Of a DNA stretch of 64,000 nucleotides, positions 56,443-64,000 are shown piece by piece. A program made the translations under genes and the position numbers. The stretch spans positions 1 to 64,000 of the forward strand of contig JADNYJ010000007.1 in the NCBI GenBank assembly GCA_015501075.1. Direction: 5' to 3'. The stretch comes from Gymnopilus junonius (Eukaryota; Basidiomycota; Agaricomycetes; Agaricales; Galerinaceae). The stretch's first letter is position 1. Each line of letters begins with the position of its first letter. The notes under the pieces are model-generated. The model had not been told where the DNA came from. It saw nothing but the letters and a program-made list of their open reading frames with translations, and searched no databases.

Positions 56443-58980
56443 ATGGCGAGCAATGTACGACTGGTGAGTTATCCTTCAGCGCTCTCGACAAATTCACATT
56501 GATATTGAATCCAGTGTAGCCCACAGCTCCAACAACCCTCCAGCAAGCCCAGACAAATGCCCCTCCTTAATCTCCTCAACCTCAATCAACCTGTCGAGCC
56601 CCCCATAAACACTCCCGGCAAGGCTACTTCGGGCTTCAAGACCCCTCCGGTATCTGGTCCCCCAGTGTGGAAAATTCTAGTTCTCGACCAGCAGACCAAG
56701 GATGTCCTCGCGACTGTGCTGCGCGTTCAGGACCTTCGTGACGCAGGAGTAACCCTCCACGTGTAAGTCTAATTCCGCCACAATCAAGTCAGTTCTGTTA
56801 AAGGACAATTTACTAGCCAACTTCATTCCCTCCGACCCGCTCTACCTGACGTGCCCGCCATTTACTTTGTATCGCCAACACTCGCAATATTCGAAGGATA
56901 GCGCAGGACCTACAAAAGTGTCTATATGAATCCTTCCATCTCAATTTCGTGGAGCCTCTTCCTCGTGCATTGCTGGAAGAACTTGCAGCTTCCGTAGCAC
57001 AAGATGGTACTGGAGAGTTCGTTGAACAGGTTTGACCCTTTATGTCCACTTTCTTAAGATAATGACTGAAGTGAGCGTTTGGAGTTAGGTAGTCGACCAA
57101 TACCTTTCATTCATTGCACCTTCACCGTCACTCTTCTCACTATTGTCGCCGCCGCCGTCACCTCCAACAACTGGAACTTCACCAACGCAAGCAACTCCAG
57201 TGTCCGCTTCAACTTATGCTATTCTTAATTCACCTTCATCAACCGAACAACAAATCGAAGAAGAGATTGAAAGAGTTGCTAATGGCCTATTTAGTGCAGT
57301 TGCTACTGCAGGTCCGCATTCCGAAAAGTTGGTAGTACTACTCGGCTGACGTTTTTCAGGTCACGTACCCTTCATTCGCGCACCCAGAGGCAACGCCGCT
57401 GAAATGATCGCTAAGAGAGTGGAAACAAAGATTCGAGACGCCGTCCTTTCTGCATCCCGTTCGCAATCTTCTACATCTTTCTTTGCTCAAGACTCTACAG
57501 GCCTTTCGAACCTACATCGCCCACGTATGTACTCGTAACTGTGTGCTTTTAATCATTTTTCATGTTACTTCTTAGTTTTACTCATTTTGGACCGAAATGT
57601 GGACCTGGTCTCCGTAATGGCTCACGGATGGACGTATCAGGCTCTAGTTTCCGACTGCTTGGAGATCAAGCTAAACCGCGTTACTGTCACTCAACAGCAA
57701 AACAAGAAGTCCTATGATCTGGATTCAAAAGATTTCTTCTGGGCTCAGAACGCTGCAAACCCATTCCCTCAAGTTGCTGAAGAAATTGACGTGGAACTCA
57801 ACAAATACAAGCAAGATGCAGCTGAGATTACGAGAAGTACGGGCGTCAGTGACGTCAATGATATCTCACAGCTGTATGTTCAGTGCCTGAATATCCATAC
57901 ATTTTGCTCTAATGCTTACGAATTATAGGGACCTGACGACTAATGCCGCACATCTGAAAACCGCCATTACGCAGTTACCCGAATTAACCGCCAGAAAGGC
58001 AACATTAGATACCCATATGAATATTGCTACCGCCCTTCTTGAGCAGATTAAAAAACGATCTCTCGATGAACTCTTCAGCACAGAAGAATCAATCTCCAAA
58101 CAGGTCATTATCACTTGCTGTACATCAAATCTGAGTTCAGTTCACTAACACAACTCGTACGTGGATTCTAGACAACAGCAGCGATACTTGAATTCCTTCG
58201 CGCTCCCCGTCCAGATGGAGAGCTAACGCCAACAGATAAGCTTCGCTTGGTTCTCGTTTTCTATCTTTCGGCTCCAGACAATGCGATATCAAAAGACGAC
58301 GTCGCGGAACTCGAGAAGGAGTTGAAGTCCGCGGGAGCCGACGCGTCTGCATTCGAATATGTAAGGCGGACGAGAGAAATTTCTCGTATGACTTCCTCAA
58401 TTAGCATTGGCGCCACTGGTGCCGCCACGCCGACTCTAGGCAGTGTAGCCAATCAAGGAGGAGAGCTCTTCAAAGGGTTTAGTGCATTAGGCAACAGGGT
58501 AAAATTCTCATCACAGCTTTGCACATCTATTCTGACCTGCCAAAAATCTACTAGCTCACTGACCGTCTCAAAGACGGCCGATTTGACACCCTCATTTCTG
58601 GCGTCAAGAATTTCCTACCCACGAACAAACTCTTCCCCGTCACCCGGCTTACAGAAGCCCTGATGGACTCTTCGGCAGCATCAAATCAGTCTCTAGCAGA
58701 AACAGATGAATATATCTTCCTTGATCCACGTGCTCCTCGTAGCGCACACACCGGTATGCCAGGTGTACCTGGCAGCAGCGGTGTGAGCAAAGGAAAGCGT
58801 ATGGCCTTTCAAGAGGGTATGGTTTTCGTGGTAGGAGGGGCTGGATATGTAGAATATGGCAACTTGGAAGAATGGGCCGGGAAGACAGGGAAGCGGGTGA
58901 CGTATGGCGGAACGGAAATCGTGGACCCTGGAGGTTTTGTTAAGATCCTGGAGGGCCTGGGGAAGACCAGTACCATATAG
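56443..58980 (+). CDS. SLY1: SLY1, Sec1/Munc18-family ER-Golgi fusion protein
   Basis: The start ATG at 56443 (MASNVRL) is followed by eight more exons: about 56517-56762, 56817-57029, 57089-57311, 57360-57524, 57576-57873, 57929-58103, 58172-58498 and 58555-58980. Signature blocks are [84 protein letters not shown] and [19 protein letters not shown]1 binds the SNARE Sed5/syntaxin-5 and is essential for ER-Golgi vesicle fusion in yeast. One A is missing in GCAATATTCG near 56876: as given, the exon hits a stop, while one more A restores [12 protein letters not shown] second possible extra base is in the C4 run near 56561. All other exons are clean. Confidence 0.93.
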
Positions 58981-59154
58981 TCTATTTCTATTGCAATATT
59001 CGCTTCACCTCGGAAATGAGAATAATTATATCATTTATATTATTTGAGAAAGCACGCATTAGATGGTGATCGAACAATACATGTCTGTACGGATACAACT
59101 ACGGGGTAGTGAATGTGAGCCGGAAATACTGCTTCTGTTTGTCGTTTTACATCT
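58981..59154. terminator. shared 3' intergenic region of SLY1 and GHITM
   Basis: This is a 174-bp convergent gap between two stop codons, AT-rich in its middle (59020-59045). It must hold both polyadenylation regions. No clear AATAAA is present. Confidence 0.3.
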
Positions 59155-60520
59155 TCATTTCTTCCTTTGCTGCATAGTAAGGATCTGGACGATCCGGATA
59201 CTGAAAGGAAAAAGTGAGACATCGAGTCGCTGGGAGCGCAATGAAAATAAACATACAAGATATTGATCATGTCAAGTTCAAGACTGATGGATTCGTTGAC
59301 TGGGTCGGCCTTCATCTGGCCTTGTTCAGCAAGGCGAGCGTGTTGCAGAATCTTTTGCGTGCTAGATGTCTTTCAGTATAAGACAACGAGGGTGACTGCA
59401 CAGACAGACTCACTCGAAAAGGATGAAGCCGCCGAACACCGCCAGTCCTCCGTACAGTGAGATTGATTCACTAATTGCCAGTGCACGCATGCCCATTGGA
59501 AGGACCATAGGAGCCAACGAACTGAGGGCAACAACCGTGACACCAGCTAAAAGCGGTCCGCCCAGAGCCAAGTACTTGTCATTTCTATACCGCAGGAGGC
59601 AAATATTAGTTAGTGGCATCCCTCAAATCGAATAAGCAACGTACGTAGCAGTTGCACCGACATATGATATAGCTCCCACAACCCCGACAGTATAAAGTGC
59701 AGCCCTTGTAAGAAGGGCAGGATTCAAAAAGAAGAGGGGACTCAGGGTGGCGGCTTGGCATGCATTAAATCCCTGTAAAAGAATAATGAAAACCTCTACA
59801 TAGGTATGACAGAATATTCTGCGACTTACAAGCCAAAAGAGGTGCTTTTGAAAGGACTTGTCCGGAGGGGTGTAGAATGTGCCCATCATGGTTCCGATAC
59901 TGCCGACAAGGCTGATACCAAGCACGACCCCTGCATATTTTGTGAAGCTCTGTTAAATATCATCTTGAAAGAAAAGTGACGTACATGGGTTTGCCGCCAT
60001 AATTCGGAAGGCATATCCCGACGTAAACAGTTGACGCGCTGCTAACGCTGTAAGAGCAAGTCCAGTACCGGTGTACTTAAAAGTGTCATTCAACAAGCTC
60101 CTCTCGGCAGGAGAAAGGGCATCCCGTTGCTCTCGGTTGAAAAGGGCATCCAAACCAACCACTACGCCAGCAACAGTAGCCTGAATAGACGATGAACTTC
60201 AATCACCACGCAGAGGGATTCGAAGATTCGAAGCCACTTACAGCTGTGATTCCAAACCGCCGCCAGTCAAAAGACTTCTGCTGTATGATCTCCCTATCCG
60301 TCATGATTGATCTTGAGCCCTTGGACATCGTCCTTAATGCAAACTGAGGATTTGGCAACCTCTTCTGCAGTAATTGCAGTGTCGGACTCGTATTACTGAA
60401 TGATCTGGCGACATTTGTTGGGATTCTTCGGATTGCTGAGGCACGGGCTGTCGCGGATAACGTTTCCGAAGAGACGAGAGGCCTCAACGAGCATAGAGGC
60501 GGGCGCAGGATGTTGAGCAT
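59155..60520 (-). CDS. mitochondrial GHITM/TMBIM5 (Bax inhibitor-1 family) membrane protein
   Basis: Seven exons (60520-60242, 60180-59985, 59930-59830, 59772-59645, 59584-59414, 59361-59257, 59200-59155) give 341 residues without a break. The N-terminus is Arg/Ser-rich with few acids (MLNILRPPLCSLRPLVSSET), as in a mitochondrial targeting sequence. About seven hydrophobic spans follow, with PWVVLGISLVGSIGTMMGTF, FNACQAATLSPLFFLNPALL, GGPLLAGVTVVALSSLAPMV and the family motif FDTQKILQHARLAEQG near the end. GHITM/MICS1 proteins sit in the inner mitochondrial membrane and affect cristae shape and cation exchange. It is tandem with the RRM gene upstream and convergent with SLY1. The clean splicing shows that not every gene here suffers indels. 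Confidence 0.92.
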
Positions 60521-60860
60521 GACTGACCGGAGGAGAGTTGTGCTTTGTTAACGCACCAGACAATATATATTGCCTGCCGGAACACACGTCATTGATCGGC
60601 AATGCTACAAAATACAAGAAGATACTCGAATACTGGATAAACATGGAAATTTACTCTCCTCGCACTGGGATCGACAAAGCTAAAGCAAGTAAATAATATG
60701 GCACATTGAAATGACCTAAGAGAATAATGATAGACAACAAAGGGAAGGAAACATCTATCGTGCTATCGTGAGGAAAAGACTGAAAAAAAGTTGAGGCGTT
60801 AATACAGCTGGTCTTTTGGGACCAGCTGGAGGTCGTTTTCATAGAAGCAAAGAATGCCAT
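60521..60860. other. intergenic between the RRM gene and GHITM
   Basis: This 340-bp gap carries the 3' end of the RRM gene and the promoter of GHITM. No distinct motif was seen. Confidence 0.4.
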
Positions 60861-63657
60861 TTATTGCTTCCCAGCGGCTGCTTGGGCGGCGGCCTGTGAT
60901 TGCTAGAAATTGAAATCAGTTTTTGGAAACAAAAAAAAAAGGAATGTGGCTCACAAGATATGCCACTAATTGCTGATACTGTGGGTTAGCAGCATTTTGT
61001 CCTGTAGCGGCTATCAAATCAGGTGGGATGGAATCATTCATCAAGTAGGCCGGCGGGGGTGGCATACCATAGGGTTGTCCTGGCGCAGGTGGACGTTGGG
61101 GTTGTTGTGCGGATTGCAACAGGGCAAGAATATTGGGAGGTAAATTGGCCAAAGCGGGATTAGAGGCGATATTCAGGTTGGCAGGAGGCACAGCGGGTTG
61201 CGGCGTACTGGCAGAATTGTACGTGTTGGCAGGAGGCGCGTAAGTAGCCGAAGGTGGAGGATAGTACGGGTTGGGTGCGGGAGGCATTGGAGGTACACCC
61301 GCAGGAGGTGCAGACGCTCCCTGTTGGGGGGCTGGCGCTGCAGCTGGTTGTTTAAGGGCGGCCAAAAGCTACACAGATTCGCGTGTCAGCATTAAAAATT
61401 GACAGAAAAAAAATCCCTCACCTGTTGCACCTTTCGTGCCTGTTCTAGTCGATCATCGGCAGGCTACAGAAAGCTGTTAGCATCATTCAGGTCAAAATAG
61501 GTATACAAAAGCGTACAGGGGCAGGAACAGGGAGAGGAGGTGCTGGAGGCATACCATATCCTGGAGGTCCTCCGCCATAACCACCGGGAGGTGGACCACC
61601 ATAGGCAGCAGGGGGAGGAGGAGGAAGAGGAGGGCCACCATAGCCACCACGACTGTCATACCGCTCGCCATATCCTCGGCCTGCGCGACCTTCATCTTCA
61701 TATCGACCTCCACGGCCTCTGAAATCACGATCTTGACGTTCGTAGTCTAATCCGCGGCGGCCGTACTCATCGTCACCACGTCCTCTTCCTCTTCCTCGTC
61801 CTCTTCCTCTCCCTCCGCCACCACGCATGCCTCCCCGCTCCTCCCAATCTCTATTTCCATCACTGCTGACTTTAGTATATACAGGAAAGGTAAACGAAAA
61901 GAGCCTTACCGGTGTCCAGCGGGACTGTTGTCTTCCCAGGCGAAAACTATGTCCATAACACCATCCTGCAGCCCTTGATGACGCAGCCGATCATAAGCTT
62001 CACCACAGGCCTATAATGCGTTATTGAGCATGCTTAGATAGGTTAGACTACAGAAAGGAAACTAACCCGGGTATCATAAAATTCGACATAACGTGAGCTT
62101 TGAAGCAAGTCAGTTCAATCCAGTAGCTTCACAGCAGAATCCCACTTACTCTATGCGGTCTCCGACTGGCGTCACGGATTTCACATCGCCGAATTGCTGG
62201 AATTTTCGTCTAACCTCGTTGTCATCAATAGGTTGGCCTGATGGCGAATTGCGTAGCGTAACCTGAAGTGTTCCTTGGAACTGCTGTTCCACAAATAAGC
62301 CATCATTTAAACTTTTCTATGAGGATCTTACGAACCTGGTTCTTTTCACGATCATTGCTTTTCTGGTCATCACGTGGAAGGGAATAGTGTACATCAATCT
62401 TTCAAAAAGAGCGAACAATGAGCGTTAGGTGATATAAAGTCTTTAACGCTTACAGGTCTGCCGCTTATTTCTGATCCTTGAAGACGGTCCCTTGCTCTCT
62501 CAGCTGCTCGCAAATCGAACTGAAGTGACATATTGGGTCACTATGGATGCACTGTATGACTGCTTACTCACATACGTGACAAAAACCATTCCTCGAGTTG
62601 ATATTAGGTCAAAAAATGTTTTGATTTCACCATGCTCTTCAAAAATTCGGCGTACGTCATCACTTGGGGTTTCATACTAATGTGCAATTCATCAGCGCGC
62701 TCATTCATCTCCCAAAAAGAATGACAAAAAGGATGGCCGGAAGACTCAAAATTGCAATATAACTTGCCTTAATGTTACGAATAAAAAGCGTGCGACATGG
62801 CCTTTCGCGTTGAATGCGCTCTTCAATTATGGAGTCATGCACCTTATCATCTCTTTCCTTCCTGACGACGGGGCGTCGATTGCCGCGGTCTTCATCACCA
62901 TAGGATCCTGCTCCGTCTGACACGGTAAATGGACACAAGTAAGAAACTTAACGTTACGACATGGGCAGAAGAAGAATCAAGCAGATAGGACGTAGCATGA
63001 AGCGGGAGCACGCGGTCGGCAACAATCAAGTCTTAAAAACAGTTCGATATCAGCAGTCGACGCTCAGGAACTTTCGAGTTTTACGATTTAGATCCGACCA
63101 ACATCAAGGTGTCCATGGGTCACATCACGAGCAGCAATTGCTCGCGTCACGAAGATATGATGGGCTGACGAAACAACTTCGAACAATAAAAGAATGCCAA
63201 CTTTCCGCGTGCCTCAAATCGCATAAACTGATGTGAACCGAAGTTCTTGCTTCCTATCCTTTATATTCAAATTCAGTCTTAACTGTAGCGCACCTTCATA
63301 TTTTGGATAAGGCTGATTGTATCCTGCCGAATGAGGCGCTGACGGGGGGAAATGCGTGGGGGTTGAATCTGCATAATTGCCACTCTGATAGTAAGATTGG
63401 GCGCTGGTGGGTGGGGGCTCATAACTATTGTAGGCAGAATAGTCGGGTTGAGTGTGTCCTTGATCATAAGCACTGGGGTTGGGCAAGCCCTGGTCATAAT
63501 GTCCGTAACCTCCTCGACCCCGAGAATAACCACCTCTTCCTCTGAACGGGGGACCACCTCTTTCTGGGTAGCGATGACCTCTGTCAGCTGCTGGACCAGG
63601 TGAACCTCTGCGAGGAGAATGCTCGAAACTAGTGTTGTACGGATGGTGTCGATTCAT
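60861..63657 (-). CDS. Mei2-like RNA-binding protein with two RRMs
   Basis: Twelve exons starting 63657, 62916, 62676, 62519, 62398, 62283, 62097, 62010, 61865, 61463, 61368 and 60902 encode 619 residues with no frame break. An RG/Tyr-rich start (PFRGRGGYSRGRGGY) precedes RRM1, with RNP2 LFIRNI and RNP1 RGMVFVTYF, then LRAAERARDRLQGSEISGRP. RRM2 begins GTLQVTLRNSPSGQPIDD and includes SRYVEFYDTRACGEAY. An RGG tract (61.83-61.75 kb) and a Pro/Gly/Ala-rich tail (PPNILALLQSAQQ) follow. The pattern matches fungal Mei2-type regulators of mRNA. The second intron has a GC donor (AAG|GCAAGT). The first intron, about 375 bp, is unusually long for this window. Confidence 0.85.
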
Positions 63658-63940
63658 TGTTCTCAGGAAATTTTGAACAGCAAACAGTGACGTGTAGCCG
63701 AACAGGAGGCGCGAATTGACGAGAGAAGAGGCTTTCTGAAGGAGAAGAAAAAGAGTGCTTGCGATCAGACAAGAAGAGCTCAGGGACTCAAGGGGACGGA
63801 GGATGGATGTACTGATAAGAGATGATGGTGGTCAGGAAACGAGGGCACCACCATGCAAAAAGAGTGAGAATGACTCGCCGGCAATTGCCGGGCCACAAAC
63901 ACGCCCCCCGCGGCTGCGCTAACTCAGGCTCTGAACAACC
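63658..63940. promoter_or_regulatory. divergent promoter of the RRM and Rab5-like genes
   Basis: The 283-bp region separates two start codons that face away from each other. It is rich in GA/CT tracts (63715-63755) and has a GC-rich block (CGCCCCCCGCGGCTGCG) just before the Rab start. No TATA box is visible. Confidence 0.5.
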
Positions 63941-64000
63941 ATGTCGAAACAGTATCAATTCAAGCTCGTCCTTCTGGGTATGTCTTCTGCACAATTCATA
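63941..64000 (+). CDS. Rab5-type small GTPase, first exon (partial)
   Basis: The ATG at 63941 gives MSKQYQFKLVLLG, and a GTATGT donor follows at 63978. QFKLVLLG immediately before the P-loop (GESAVGKS in relatives) is the usual start of Rab5/Ypt5 proteins, which control early endosome fusion. The P-loop itself and the rest of the gene lie beyond the window, so the assignment to Rab5 rather than another Rab rests on 13 residues. Confidence 0.6.
   Translation, partial: MSKQYQFKLVLLGMSSAQFI

Overview
The window looks like nuclear DNA from a mushroom-forming basidiomycete (Agaricomycetes). Genes are split by many short introns of about 50 to 60 bp with GT...AG borders and CTNAC-like branch sites. 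The left part carries protein families expanded in agarics: a KDZ protein with CxC5/CxC6 clusters, Plavaka-like transposon proteins, DUF6698, MYND and F-box/LRR genes. The right part has ordinary fungal housekeeping genes. No species can be named from the sequence alone.

There are two compartments. From 1 to about 39.2 kb the DNA is CpG-poor and filled with broken genes and mobile elements. In order these are: a TA-flanked MITE and an F-box/LRR relic (1.4-3.1 kb); a short non-autonomous hAT-like element with an 8-bp target duplication (3.7-4.5); a DUF6698 relic (5.1-6.9); a Plavaka-like transposon ORF (7.1-15.6) cut in two by a 4.3-kb TIR element with its own decayed transposase (8.24-12.54); a decayed, divergent lodB/lodA-like pair (16.3-22.4) with nested TIR elements in its intergenic region; a 5.75-kb full-size relative of the 3.7-kb element, whose left end cuts off lodA (22.4-28.16); MYND relics (28.6-31.6); a KDZ CxC5/CxC6 gene copy (31.9-34.1); and further relics of expanded families plus a RecQ-type helicase fragment (34.3-37.6). 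Many in-frame stops are TGA where the family leads one to expect Arg (CGA), as if methylated CpG had decayed or a RIP-like process had acted.

From about 39.3 kb to the end the DNA is CpG-rich and gene-dense: an Hsp70-like gene, an intact FHIT/HNT2 dinucleoside triphosphatase, an F-box gene, an acid sphingomyelinase-like phosphodiesterase without its N-terminal part, a 957-bp inverted repeat pair around a 636-bp spacer, a small conserved-looking gene, a CSC1/OSCA-type channel, a TA-flanked MITE, SLY1, the mitochondrial GHITM/TMBIM5 (Bax-inhibitor-like) gene, a 12-exon Mei2-like RRM protein and the first exon of a Rab5-type GTPase at the right edge.

The housekeeping genes explain vesicle traffic (SLY1, Rab5), stress and ion handling (CSC1, GHITM, Hsp70-like) and RNA regulation (RRM protein); they do not form one pathway. 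Several carry isolated single-base indels, mostly in homopolymers, including one in SLY1. These are more easily read as uncorrected long-read errors than as pseudogenes. The most interesting biology is the decayed lodA/lodB pair, whose LodA-like protein is fused to a ferritin-like domain, and the near-perfect inverted repeat that abuts the truncated sphingomyelinase gene.
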